From the NCBI GenBank assembly GCA_015657535.1, contig JADHZB010002110.1, positions 45,443 to 109,442 on the forward strand: DNA of 64,000 nt. Direction: 5' to 3'. The translations under genes and the position numbers were made by a program. Below, one piece after another: positions 39,601-51,248 of the stretch (within the stretch, counting starts at the first letter, position 1; every line of letters begins with the position of its first letter). Source of the stretch: Nephromyces sp. MM_2019 (lineage: Eukaryota; Apicomplexa; Aconoidasida; Nephromycida). Below the pieces are notes generated by a model. That model had not been told where the DNA came from and ran no database searches. It saw only the letters and a list, made by a program, of their open reading frames with translations.

Positions 39601-42370
39601 TCGAATGACTGATAAAACCTGCATGGAATGACTCGTGATGCATGAATTGCAGCTGCACAGAGGTAGTATCACAAGTAGATTTATATGGTATCCATCATAT
39701 CGTATGTATGGTTTTACAGCCGTTTTAATTCGTTTTTTTGTCTTGATTTAAACCCCAAAAGCTGATATTCATGATGTTTACCTACTGTTTAGTAAACTGA
39801 TCCTCGAATCTTCAAATTGTGCTCTTTGAAAGCCACTAATTAAAGCAAAAACTCATGCTCTTTCTTATGCATTCTTAGATGGTGGAGCAGCTTCTCTTTC
39901 GCCCTTTTGAGGATATTCTTTGTGTCGGGCGATCCAAAGGCATAAGCTGTCTAGTTGCTCCTGGTGTTTCGAAATCAAATTACGATTCCTACGAGTCGAA
40001 TCCGTATGAGTCTAAGAAGGTGAGTGTATTTTCTATGCGATTTTATACCGTCTACTCTCTGCAAATTTGTGTGTGTAAAATCCTCAGCGAGTCTATTAAG
40101 GTAGGTTTTTGTATTTTTGGCGTTCAAAGTATATACAACTGTTAATTTTAGTTGCAAAGCTATGCTGAAAGATCTTTAAAAAAATGCCTATATCTCTCTG
40201 TCAGACTGCATTTCTCCTCTGCTTTAATCGCCTTCGTTGATATAATTTTTATGTTTGGCGTAAGACTTACCTCCCTGGTGCAGTTCTCAGCGATAAGTCG
40301 TGATAGTTGCTGCATGTTTTTCACCTTATGCTTATTTGCCGTGGTAGGTGAATTTGTTTCCCCAATTTTTAGGGCATGTAAAATTACCGGGTCTTATGAC
40401 ACTCTGTTTTACTCTCTCCTACGATTGTGTGTGCGTGTGTGTGTGTGTGTGTTGCGTCTTTCAGTTTTGCGAAATTTGCTTTTGGTTTAGCATTAGTCTT
40501 GCTGCAATGCTTTTTTTTATTTTGAGGTAGGCATGCTTGTTTGCCCCTTTGGATTTATAGCTTATTCGTCGTTTCGCGTGTTTTTATCGTCTTACTGTAC
40601 AGCAACGTCGCGAACGAGAAGTGCATCAGCTGCTTGAAAAGTTACAGCCGGAAATGATCACCTTATACAAGGAGAGAGTCGGAAATGTTGATAGAGCTCC
40701 AAACTCTGTAATCGCTGCGGAAAAGAAGCAGGAAAACGGTGTGTGTATTACGATTTCATAGTGATGTAAATACATGAACTTTTATTGGGACGATTCAAGC
40801 AATATGATTCTAGCGTGATTTTAGTGTAGAAAATGATGCTTTGCGTAATTTTGTGTGTGTGTTTGTGAATTTAGTGCTACATATGATTGTGTGCTGTTAG
40901 CTTTTGCCGGGAAATATATATCATGGTTTTTAACGTAGTTCCTGTACATCATGGTTTGCACTAATCCTTTTATTCCGTAAACTTGTAAAAATAATTTATT
41001 AGCTTTTTATGAAAATTTGATGCAAGTGTTTGCATTTAAATGATTTGTTTGTTATAGTTGTGTAGCGATGTTTTTAAAGCTTTGCTTTCATGCATAGGGA
41101 GTTAATCTGGACTATAAGCAGTATTGGTAAGCCGTATGTCTAAGAGCTACAATATACAGTGATAGCTGGACCGCGATATATAATATTGATAGCTGGATGG
41201 GTTTTTGTGGCCTTTTTTGAGCTGTTTAAGCCGTGTGTAGACTTTTTTTTTACTTGCTCATGGAAAGTTATGGATTTTGAATAATAAAGAACGAGTTTAT
41301 TTATGTGTGTCTACGTGCTATTTCGATTTCAACTGTGGTTAAAGAGCCACCTTTAGTTTTCATGCTCCCTCTGTTTTTCATACTGCCCAAAGTTCAATAC
41401 CTAGTAGATAGCACATTTCAAAATTGAACTAGTTTTTTGCTTTGTGTATATACACACTACTTCTGTATTCCTTTTTGTGGTGTGTGTGCGTGCTCGTCGC
41501 TACTGTATTGGTGTGTGCTTGTTTCTGTAGACAATTTTATTTTGCGCTTTACGAAATTTTTTAGATGAGAGGGAGGCTGCCTTACGGAAGAACAAAAAAA
41601 GAAAGAAGAAGGAAGTGAAGCCCAAGATGCAACGAGTTAGTATACCATTAATGGGGCTTTTTTTTTTCAATTCAGACTTTTATTATTAAATCTCTTGTGA
41701 TTTTTGATTATACACATCATTTTGGCAGCTTATTCAAGGCGATTTTTTATCAGTATTTCGTTTTTTGTGTGATGTTTTTGACTTTTTGTGCTCCATATAT
41801 TAAGCTTATCGTTGAACTTGCTGGTTTTTTTCGGTTTCACGCTCCTCCGCTCTCATGGTTTACTTGTTTAGCCTTGAATATACCGAATTATTCTTAGCAC
41901 GGTTAGCTTGTGTTTGTGATTGAGTGATTTTCTCTAATTTGGTCGCGGCTTTTTTGCTTGCCTGGCTTATTATTGTGTGCTTCCTTCGTTATGCAGACTG
42001 GGAAGGCCCTGCGTAATTTGAAGCGTGCGAATGCCGGTGATGACGAGAAGACTCGCTTATCTAGTTTAAATAAAGCACCAGAAGCCGTCAAATCTTACGC
42101 ACTGGAAAGGTTTGTTTTCTTTACTTGGTAGAGTTAAGATTGAGCTGTCGTTTTCTTTTATTTTTCGTCTTTTAAAAAAGTTTACCTTTGATAGCTTTAG
42201 CTACGCCTGCCTATTTAGCTATGCTAAAATGCCTCAGAAATCTTACATGGTGACATTAGAGGAGTGCACACTTTAGAACATCCCCATGCTTGTTAGTTTT
42301 TGTGCTTTTGATACTAAATTCATCTTTTTTTCTGAGCAGATTCAAGCGGTCCAGGAAAGTTTTCCCTTAA
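30664..42370 (+). CDS. UTP7: SSU processome WD40 protein UTP7/WDR46 (BING4), 15 exons
   Basis: Exons: 30664-30723, 31724-31833, 32347-32434, 33030-33167, 34345-34402, 35173-35240, 35954-36024, 36672-36822, 37688-37763, 38809-39023, 39879-40019, 40603-40738, 41565-41635, 41997-42109, 42340-42370. All phases agree; total 1527 nt, 508 aa. Diagnostic stretches are LEAEGLEKTYKFTQEEI (about 58-75), FGPYKLDCSRNGKYLLVGG, YIYDHTGLEIHCL, RMEYLPYHFLLASIGEFGEL, NAIIHLGHTRGTVTLWTPS, and the BING4 C-terminal domain with RPFEDILCVGRSKGIS and ESNPYESKKQRREREV. A basic tail (KNKKRKKKEVKPK) precedes the terminal ALERFK motif. UTP7 is a nucleolar beta-propeller scaffold of the 90S pre-ribosome needed for 18S rRNA processing. 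Introns make up 87% of the gene and are rich in TG tracts; several donors are GTGTGTG. Identity is firm; exon edges were placed by eye. Confidence 0.96.
32000..32165 (+). repeat. Degenerate TTTAAAAGGTGTGTTTTTTCGC-type minisatellite, UTP7 intron 2
   Basis: About seven diverged copies of a 20-25-bp unit centred on TTTAAAAGG followed by a T-rich stretch and often CGCA. Some copies contain AAAAGGTGTGT, which looks like an exon end plus donor. It lies in the intron 31834-32346. Confidence 0.8.
32982..33003 (+). repeat. (TG)n microsatellite, UTP7 intron 3
   Basis: An uninterrupted TG run of about ten units ends some 25 bp before the exon 4 acceptor (exon starts 33030), taking the place of part of the usual polypyrimidine tract. 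Confidence 0.9.
33985..34105 (+). repeat. CA/CG-rich imperfect tandem repeat, UTP7 intron 4
   Basis: Two to three copies of a ~35-bp unit of the form CGCACACAGGTAYASGCACA followed by CACGCATTYACAC. This is one of the few CA-polarity tracts in UTP7 introns, and the same intron has short TG runs at about 33680-33690 and 33888-33912. Confidence 0.75.
36149..36293 (+). repeat. (GGGTGTGTGT)n decamer minisatellite, UTP7 intron 7
   Basis: About 14 near-perfect copies of GGGTGTGTGT with two slightly different units. It is G-rich on the transcribed RNA and contains more than four GGG runs with short spacers. All reading frames over it are open in both directions, which explains several spurious VCVCGCV and HTHTPTH frames. 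Confidence 0.95.
39030..39090 (+). repeat. Degenerate TTTAGGG telomere-like tract inside UTP7 intron 10
   Basis: Bases 39030-39090 contain GGTTTAG, AAGGGTTTAGGG, AAAGGTTTAGGGTTTATGG and AAGGGTTT, i.e. about seven degenerate heptamers of TTTAGGG type. The tract begins about six bases after the exon 10 donor (GTGAGT at 39024). TTTAGGG is the telomere repeat of many plants and several apicomplexans. Confidence 0.8.
40425..40452 (+). repeat. (TG)n microsatellite, UTP7 intron 11
   Basis: An almost pure TG run in the intron 40020-40602, sense-strand TG like most tracts in this gene. Confidence 0.85.
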
Positions 42371-44984
42371 TCTTCATTTGGAGTATTATTATAGCCCATT
42401 TTATCTCTTTTCGTGTTTGAGAGCAAAGCTGTGTTCTGTTTTATCCTCTTAAATAAAAATCGTGTAAATATCTGGCCCATCATCTATCGGATTATTTTAG
42501 GGATAATTTTCATTGTACAAATTTCATCGCTACTGTGTGTGCAATGTAGTGTTTGCAATATGCTGAGTAAGCTTCTGGAAACACTATTAGTGAGGAGATA
42601 ATTTGAGCTGTCTCTACCTCAGACCTTTTCATTTTTTTATGCTGTATGATTTGCTCCCCTTTATCGTGCTTATCTACTTGTTTAGCTCCTTAGATTTTGC
42701 TATTAAGTTATACTTTCTTTGATGATAGCCGCTCTTTTTGCGAATTGAGATCAGAGTACCTTATAGGATTCGATAAATTGAAGAATCGTTTTGAGGTTCT
42801 AATTCTACCTAGACAGTTCTTTTAATTTTTCGCACTACTGAAATTTATTTCTTTGGGCCTCCCTTACGCTTTTGATAGTCTTTCAGACATGCAGTATGTT
42901 TACAAGGGGAATATGTCTAATATCTGCTATCGACTTCTTTCCTACTTGGAAAATACGGGATTCTATTGGTGTATATCACGAGTATTTCAGTTTCCTTTCA
43001 AATTGGCTTCATTAATTTGAGTGCATGGAGTGCAGTTTGTGATAGTTATAAGCTGTGCGCTTCATGAATACTTGGAGAATAAGATATATTTTTTTGCCGC
43101 ATGTTTTAGTAGCAAAGCATTAGACTCATTTAGAGAGAAATTGAAGCCGCTATTGTCGCGTTTCTTGGGGTGAAGTTATGGGAGTCTAATTGCGATTGCT
43201 AGAACAATTGGGATGTATCCCGGATATGTGAATAGGCCTTGTAGCTCAAGGATGGGTGGGCTCTGTAATATAAGTTGCGATATAGCTATGCTGCCATCAT
43301 TTGCTCGTCAAATAGCTTTGAATATATTACTGTATTCTAGAAAGAGCACAACACACGATTTTAAGATGTGGGCCCGGGCGGTTCAACTATTTTTGCTATA
43401 AGGCAAGCTATCTTTGTAATCTTGGGCACATTCCAAGACATGAAAAAATGTTTTCTTGAGGGAATGTTGAAGCATGAAGGCTTCTGCTTGCAAATCCAGT
43501 CCATTGACCGTTTAAATATTTGCGTGCTTAAAAATGAAACAACGGTGCGTTTCCTTTTTTGCACAAGCAAAATATTTGTACGAAGCATACATAAGCTGCT
43601 AAAAAATAGGTTTATTTTAATGAGTCATTCGGCAACAACGCGTGTATCATGGAGTAATACTGGGGATTTAGTGGTTCAGTTTAAACGAAAACTGTGCAAT
43701 AGAAAGGGCTTCTGATGGTCCTATTGCAGCAGCAATATTCCGCGTCAAGATGATAATGAAAGCAAGGAATAGCTATTAGCATCCTGAAATTCTATAATAT
43801 TAACGCAGGTACAGCGGTACTTTTTGATGCCAGTAGCCCCGTACTAAGCAGGAGTACTAAATAGAGTCGTCGAGATTTCTGCATGGAATCGAGCAATACA
43901 AATTAACTATATAGCCCAGCATCCAGCTTGTGAGTATGCATACGAGCAGGGACTATCGTTAAACGATTTTACCACCGATACTTCGCATTTACGTTGCAGT
44001 TTGGTGTCCATTCTGACTGCTTCGTTGCGGAGACCATCCCATCAGGTTTATCTTGCATAGCCAGGACAGTTGTCCACTAATATACCATTTCTAGTGGACA
44101 AATGAGTTCCCAACGCGTTCGTACCACTAGAAGCAATGCGAAAAGGATAGAATACGGTGTTTCCGATGGGACCTTTTTCAGGTCTCGGTGTGCCAGTCTT
44201 CCGCGTGCCTTAATAGCATCCCGCTTCCTCGTAAAATCAATCCACACCGCGTATGCGAGTCTTGCTTACCTCAAAACTCACGCCACACCACGTGGGTGAG
44301 CCTCGCTTCCTTTTAAAATCAGTCAAAACCCACGCGTGTGATCCTTGCTTCCCCGTAAAATCAGTATACACCTCTCATTTTCGTAATTGGTTGCTAGCTG
44401 TATCCTTTGAGTGAACAGTTTTATTGCCACCGTTCCGTAGTGGCTCAGCAAGGTTCATTTGTCGACGCACATCCACTAGATTGAACAATATGCGAAGATA
44501 CTGACGTGGCGTCTTACAAAACCAAGTGTACTGCATTATGAAATGGAACGACATATAACAAGCTAGCTTGAAATTACCCCCCGTGTCATTTAATCATATA
44601 CGCAAGTACATTTGTTGCAGTTAGTGCGGGAACTAATTCATTAGAGAATCATAATGTTACCGTTCGTCTTTTAAGATATTTTACTGATTATCCTGCATTA
44701 GTTTGGCATTTTATCGAGCTTATCTTATGCAGGTAACAAATTCATCAAATTCTTGTGGAGTAGGGAAAACTTACGGGTTGCGCACTACGTCGAGGAGTGT
44801 ACATACTCTTCAGAAGCGTTCCTTATTCGACGACTTATCCTATCACAACCCTTTTTGTTTATTGATTACTGAAAGTTGCACTCACCTTTCTGGTGCACAT
44901 ATCTTTGCTTCCTTCAAATTATAGTGCTGCCCTGGACCGCTTTTTATTTATAACTTCTTTAATCAGAGTCCTTTAATCAAAGCA
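42371..44984. other. Unassigned stretch after UTP7
   Basis: The first few hundred bases should hold the UTP7 3' UTR. The TG tracts stop here. Plus-strand frames at 43213-43401 and 43368-43715 (115 codons) are unrecognised and no exon chain was found; a coding role is not excluded. From 44200 to 44370, three diverged copies of a phrase like CTTGCTTCCYCGTAAAATCA follow one another at roughly 60-bp spacing. Confidence 0.4.
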
Positions 44985-46489
44985 ATGAAATCACTAACGA
45001 TCAGTACCTACTTTTGCCTCTTTATGGCCCCTTACACCTTCTACACTCGAGCAGCAGATATTCATATTAACAGGCTTCCAGACAAAAATGTCCTTGTTCA
45101 AGAAATTCGGCAGACTTACTACAGGGTACAAAAAAACGAAACAAAATATACCGACTCACGAGGAATAATTCCAGCACTGTCACTCTAGTTACGAACATAA
45201 CCATTCGAAAGCGCACTGCAGCACTGTGCGTGGACCTCAAACTTCGCAAAATTCAGAGGGCTGCATTTTCGATCATCCTATATTCTACATTGCTCTTGTC
45301 TGTGAGGCAACGCTAGCTTGCATTTTTAAAAGGTCATTTAATTTGAGGAAGTTCTCTAGGTATTAGAATAATTTTTGAACTGCAGCGTAGCAACTTCCAG
45401 ATAAAAAGCACAATCAAGGCGCTGAGCAGACGCCCAGTCAAGTATTTCCCCCTGAACCAGCTAATACCATGCTCTTTTACATGCCCTTAGGCCTATCCAC
45501 CACCGGAATCATTTCAAAACTTAGAAAATTCAAGATCAATAAATAACGGCAGAAGGATCTTTTCTGCAGAATCAGGGGATCATTCAGCCTTACATGCTAC
45601 AGCTCAACATCTGCGGTATCCCCATGGAGCTCCCGCAAGCGACCAAGACCAGCAAAGCACAGCCGATAGCGACGCATACTCCCACGGTGCACCACGTAGT
45701 GATTCGGATCAACACGAAGACAGCGATTGGAGTCCCCCACACGACTCACCACAGCAGAACATAGGATCAAATGGTACATCAAGTGGTGGGGAACATTGTA
45801 ACTGCGGACCTCACGGGTCAGAAGAGTGGAATCCCGACATGAAAGACGACCTAGAGTATAATATGCCCACAAATAATACCCAGGTGAACATGGTGGTATA
45901 AAAGAGCCCAATAAACTCAAACTATACCTCAATTGCGCAGACTTTCTTCATCCCAGCCCAACATATATACTTATAAATATCATTAATATTCAGATTCTTC
46001 ATAGCTCTGAGAACCAACGAAGCAAGCATAAAAAAGCAACCAAAACAGCGCATAAGCTTAGAGAAGACGCCAAAAATCTTCTGCATGAAACCCAAAAACT
46101 TAAGAAAATGAATGAACTATATGAAAAACAGGTTAGTGGGGCTGATGCTTGTTCCAGCAGGTAGAGGAAAATTTTATCATTGAAATACAGCTGCAAGCTA
46201 ACAGCGAGAACAGCGCCAGGCTACAAGTAAAAATTCTTGAAGTCAATACTTCAATCCTATACAAAAAAGAATGCTTTTAGAACCAAGAAGCAAGGGAAAT
46301 CGCAGATTGGAACAAAAAAGTGGCTGAGGAGCAGGCAAGTCGTTGCATGAAGTGAAGCATCTTTCAAAAAATATCCCACAAGCACAAGCAGTGCGCTATG
46401 AGTAAATGTCTTACTTTTAGGAACGCAAAGACCATGAAGGGCAACCGGATTTCTTGGAGCACATTTACCCCCTTCACATTCCCTTATAA
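44985..46489 (+). CDS. Predicted secreted, polar coiled-coil protein, 7 exons, all phase 0
   Basis: Exons 44985-45125, 45391-45441, 45491-45883, 45994-46131, 46161-46226, 46281-46334 and 46421-46489 are each a multiple of three and join without a stop to give 303 aa. Residues 1-23 (MKSLTISTYFCLFMAPYTFY then TRA) look like a signal peptide with cleavage before ADIHINRLPDK. Residues 65-195 are hydrophilic and disordered-looking (Ser/Asp/Gln/His-rich, with one HCNCG cluster). Residues 196-281 are charged and heptad-like (KLREDAKNLLHETQKLKKMN, REIADWNKKVAEEQ). The last two exons are joined by a GC..AG intron (46335-46420). No family is recognised. The 265-bp first intron could hide another exon. 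It is convergent with EB1; the stop codons are about 335 bp apart. Secretion suggests an export or secretory-organelle role, but this is inference. Confidence 0.6.
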
Positions 46490-46824
46490 CAGAGTGCTAA
46501 ATTGAGACTCCACATATATATTTTTTCTTTTTAAAATATCATTATAGGAAGTATTTCCTGAAGCCAGCAGCAGCTAGCACACTGTAAACTTAGCAATGCA
46601 CAAAGTGCTGTGCTTCTTGGCAGGATATGCATTTTAAATCTTGCATTTCGATGAATTTCAATTGAGATTTCAAGGCACAAGTTACTTTACCTGTTATTTT
46701 TTTAGTCTTTGCTAAACAACTTAAAATTTCTAGCGTTTCAGCAAGTATAACAGCTTAAGAACGATGAAAAACAAAAAAATATCGACGTAGCGGCTCCTTA
46801 ACATTTTTCATAGGGGTAACAAAT

Positions 46825-49194
46825 CTAAAACCCTTCCGGAATTAACTCTATGATACCTGAGATTCCGAGGCCTAGTTTCGAGCCCGGGTAATTTTCGACA
46901 ACCTCCTGAAATGAGAAAAAATTCAGTTATGTCATGTTGTACAAAAAGATGATATAAGATAGCTAAGTAGCTACGCTAACCTTGATATCACACAGTTTTT
47001 GATAATAACAGTCCCTCTCCTTACCCATACTTTCCAGAGAATTAGCACCCCGGGCCAGTTTCGTCAATCTACCAGTATAAACGGGGTCTCACAAAATTAA
47101 AAACCCACACAAATTTATATAAGCTAAAAATAGCTCAACAACAAAACAAGACCCTACCTTTCTTTACATTGAAGCTCAAGTCCAGTAATGGTTTCCAGAC
47201 ATTCCTTTAAAATTAGCTCCTCTTCAGTAGTAGAATGCTTCGGTGATTCATTAGCGTGATCTAGCACGCTCTCGTCTTGACCTGCAAAGAGTTATGATAA
47301 ATGAAAAAAAGTTTAATTCATATTAAACGCATTTCTATTGCCATGAGCAAAGCATACTACTTCATCCCCCATTGAAGGAGCCAGCAAAACAGCACATATG
47401 CCCAATGCTTGCAGTGAATTGGTTTGTCTTATCCCTGAAATAAAGGTAAGGAAATATGGGAAAATAATACAATTCCAACCTATAAAAGAAATGATCCAAT
47501 TTGTAGTGAATTGAAAAAAAAGGAGCAAATAATTAGGAGGAAATGAGCTTAACAGAGCATTGTCAAACTCTGAGGAATATAAAAAAATTACTGAATTTTG
47601 AGAGGGAGGAAAAATATTAAGGTGTACCATCATCCTGGGTATAACTATAAATTGTTTGCAACCTGAAAAAACCAGATAGTGCCACGGTATGTAAAGTATG
47701 CCGCGATTATATTATCATCTTCACCATAAAGAAAAAAATTATTTGCAGCACATGAGATTCCACTATACCAGCTTATAAAGTTCAGATGCGCATTTTTATC
47801 CATAGAAACCATTTCGTGGGGCTTCAGCTCATATTCCAGATCCAACGATATTAATCCTATATAAAATATCGTAGGAAAATAACAAATACAAAAGATGTTT
47901 AAAAAAAGCCTACTTGAGTAGACTAATTGGAAAATTTAAGAGGCCCCGATTGATCACTAGATAGGAGCAAAACTATCATCGACAAAACCACTTAAGTATA
48001 TAACTTCATCAGGTTTCAGATTGTTACACTGCTTTGGAAAATATTAAAAAAACTGGTAAAGATTGATCAACAGATAACTGAGGCCAAACGGTCCAAAACT
48101 TTCATCAAGAATTGCAAGAATGAGGTTAAAAATTTGTATACTTCAAATCTAATCACTTACCGTTGCAAATCATTTTGTAGTTTTTAATTATTTCTTGGGG
48201 ACCATTAGGAGTAGCTGATTAAGCAGCGGTTTCGTTCTTAAGTCGTTCAGACGCTCATTAGGGGATGAAATACACATGAAAACTTGTGAAAAATCATGAA
48301 TTCAGGGCATTGAATTCATGCACATTATCATTGCAAGCAACCATTTTAAAAGCAGCATTGGTGGGCTTACGTATTATCCTCCCCAGGTCAACAGACCCAG
48401 GGAATATGCTGTCCAGCGCTTGAGCATAGACCACACCTGTTTAGCATTCAAAATGAATTTTTTGGATATGGATAAAGTTTCGGCAAGGCTATAAAAAAAT
48501 ACATACACTAGAAAGCCATTACTTTCAAGCCCTAAATGAGTTACCCTGCATCTTGGGTTCTACACAAAAGTTGGGATTATCTGCATTCATGCAAACTGGA
48601 AAATAATACCCTTGAGACAAACAGAGGGGCAAAGCAGTACAAAATGACAAAAAAATATATCGGGAAATATTAAAAAGGCAGTAATTACAGGGATTCTCCG
48701 TTTTAAAATACAGCATGCCTCAGCATTGTGCGATTTAAGCATAAAGGTAAAAAAATTTCGGGCTCTTAAAAATTTAAAACAAATCTTCACGTAATTGTCC
48801 AAAGAATCTTCAGTTTTACAGGCACTTTTACATACACATAAACTGAAGATGAAAACAAGCAAATAAGTATAAAAGCAAAAATTTATTCATCCACAATATA
48901 AATAAGGTTGATAGAAAGCCATACTAGGAGATTCTTATGCACCTGAGAAGCCGAAAAAGTGACATGTCCGCAGGTTGCCGATGAAGATGTACGGTACTTT
49001 CATGAGCTAACTTACATTACGGGATACTAAATCATCCTTGAAAGATATTTATTTATATTTATATGTAGCCTTGCACTATACCGATTTCACTTACCATTTG
49101 CTAGATCGGCAAAGGTAGTAACCTTTCGTTCCGTAAGGGCAGTAACCCAAGATAAAGCGAATGAAGATGGACTTTGCGATACCGAATTTTCCAT
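46825..49194 (-). CDS. EB1: EB1/MAPRE-type microtubule plus-end-binding protein, 7 exons
   Basis: Exons 49095-49194, 48371-48436, 48161-48214, 47725-47856, 47158-47281, 46981-47068 and 46825-46905 agree in phase at every junction; 645 nt, 214 aa. The N-terminal CH domain shows SFALSWVTAL, FADLANGVVYAQALDSIFPG, VDLGRII, QEIIKNYKMI and DKNAHLNFISWY, matching the order in EB1. After a short linker, the C-terminal half has a coiled coil with MGKERDCYYQKLCDIK, the hallmark of the EBH domain, then ISGIIELIPEGF. EB1 tracks growing microtubule plus ends and recruits partners. The linker is short, the CH domain is diverged (the KVKF segment is replaced by PTPNGP), and there is no C-terminal EEY/F tail, so CAP-Gly binding is doubtful. 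Start ATG 49194 puts 11 residues before the CH core. Introns are ordinary and AT-rich. Confidence 0.9.
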
Positions 49195-50987
49195 CAAGAC
49201 TTCAGCAACGCAAATTATAGGGAACAAAAACGCGGATCTGAGAGGAAATGCAAAGGAACGGTGATAATAAGCAAACACATAAGAACGTAGGTGCTACGCG
49301 CTGCCACAAGACCACTAATTCAGTCATGTTTTCCACAAAAGATTGCGCAAACAATCTCCTACATATTTAATCTAACAATTCCGAAATTTTTTTGATAATG
49401 GAAACAAAAACAGGCTTAGTAGGACAGCATGTCATGGTGCAACATATCCATGCTCGTAACACTTCCAAAGAATAAAGTTTGAAAGGTGCACATAGCCTTA
49501 TGGAAGCTTTTCCAGCAAAAAAATCATAACCCCTACCAAGAAGTAACCTAACTACCAAAAACTTGATATACTTTCAAGAATAAAGCTATGCGGTTGCCAC
49601 AATAAATTGTAAAAGGTGCAAGTGCGCCCAAGCAATAAGCGCTGTGACATGCACCTACAGAAGAGAATAAATTTAACAGAAAAAAATGTTTCGGGCAAAA
49701 GAATAGGAAAATACCAAGCAAACTGACAACAAAAAGATGTATTACGAGACCTGACTCTACATACTAAAGGTAATAATATTTTGACATTATTCCAAACGTG
49801 TATACGGCGATAAGTGCACACAAACTGATGATATGCTCACCTGCAAAGGAACTTAATCGAAGAGCCGATCAATATTGTGCCTTACCGTTTATATTTAAAA
49901 AAAAACTCTGCCCAGAAGGTTGATCAATTTTTATACAATGTTTTTTCATGATATAAAACTAGCTTATAATAAATCCCTTCAAAGCGTCGTTGTTTAACAT
50001 TTCATACATTCACAGCATGAAGTATTAAAGGCTTTCATTACTCGTAAAAGAATGTTCCTGGTAGATGTTAAAGCACCTTCACTCGAAGGCATGGGGGGTG
50101 CATCAAACGGTAAATTAAAAACTCAGCAGTTTGTACGTGCAAGCTGCAAAATGATAATCAACTCTGCTTAAGACCTTCGCTGGTAGTGTAGAACACGAGA
50201 CAAAAGTAGAATGAATTGCTTCTTAGCAATAGAATTTGGAGTAGTAACTTTTGTAAGTCATAAATTCCATGAAGTTGCCTTATTCTATTACATTCCTTTA
50301 ACTTTTTCCGTCGCTGATGGTGCTTTGGGGACGAGAGCCAGACAACAAAAAGGCCTGCGTCACTCTGGATCGCGTGGTTCACCCGCACCAGCTGGGCGCA
50401 TCCGCACCCCCGTGTACTAGGCTTGATGCTCCTTGGCATGATGGGACTCTATCAGTGGTGGACATTGAAAACATTACGCATCGGTGCACCTTTTGCGAGA
50501 TTAGATTGGACGAGCGGCCGCTTAACACTACAGGGAAAGATTATATGCGTAGGGAGCCCTACAAATGACTGCATCGGTTTCTCAGCTGATTGAAAAGTCC
50601 GAGAGCATTCATTGAATACGAAGATCCATTCGCAAAGCGAAAGATAAAAGGTTGTGACTTGTACCTATATGCTTATCTATGAAAAGGTAGAGTGTGAGAC
50701 TGTGTTTGGATGAATCTCCTTCATCGATTGAGTTGTAAAGAAAATATTATTTCACATGACCTTTTTTAATGGTATGTTTTCTGCACATTCTGGCAGACTT
50801 TGCGTTATATTGTAACATTCCCTCGATATACAGGACAAAATGGGTGAATATGAAATTTTGGGCAAATAGCAATACTATAAAGAAATCCAATTGTTTCTTG
50901 CAATGGCCTTTCCTTAGGCATTACTTTTGTTGCCATTCGCCGGTTAGGTTGCTGCTATTGGAATGAGTCCGTAGTGTAGATAGTAGC
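49195..50987. other. Unassigned stretch upstream of EB1
   Basis: The EB1 promoter should lie in the first part. A locally GC-richer patch at 50320-50570 is open on the plus strand (83 codons, 50317-50568) with HRCTFCEIRLDERPLNTTG near its end, and is preceded by a short frame 50211-50252 that ends in a GTAAGT donor. No family match is evident, so I do not call a gene. Confidence 0.35.
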
Positions 50988-51248
50988 ATGAAACATGATA
51001 TGCGGTTGCCTTTGCAGGATACTGCAAGATTTGATGCAAAAGATGGAGGGAAAGGACCATTAAAACATTTGAAAGGAATAATTGATGATGCATGCATTGC
51101 ATGCACTCTAGAATTACTGCCAAAGTGGCAAAAGTGGAACTACCTGCTTATGCAGCGATATGACTACTTTTTTGCGTCAAAATGTTGCCAAAAAATAAAT
51201 AGGGTGTTGCCAGATCAAATTCGCACAAAAATTGAAAGTATCGATTGA
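50988..51248 (+). CDS. Unrecognised cysteine-containing ORF or exon
   Basis: An open frame of 86 codons. A TTTGCAG acceptor at 51011-51017 allows an exon of 77 codons starting 51018 (DTARFDAKDGGKGPLKHLKG ...) and ending in TGA. The protein is basic, with CIACT and KCCQK, and has codon-like composition through its whole length. No family recognised, no partner exon established; a standalone small gene or a terminal exon are both possible. Confidence 0.3.
   Translation: MKHDMRLPLQDTARFDAKDGGKGPLKHLKGIIDDACIACTLELLPKWQKWNYLLMQRYDYFFASKCCQKINRVLPDQIRTKIESID

Noticed and set aside
43368..43715. 115-codon plus-strand ORF after UTP7
   Set aside because: No motif, no partner exon and no clear start context; could be real but cannot be supported.
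45597..45932. 111-codon minus-strand frame
   Set aside because: Antisense shadow of the plus-strand exon 45491-45883, which has phase-0 partners on both sides.
47334..47447. Possible PROPPIN/WIPI-like exon (LQALGICAVLLAPS) on the minus strand
   Set aside because: It lies inside EB1 intron 4, its phase does not fit the flanking exons, and skipping it gives a seamless EB1 protein.
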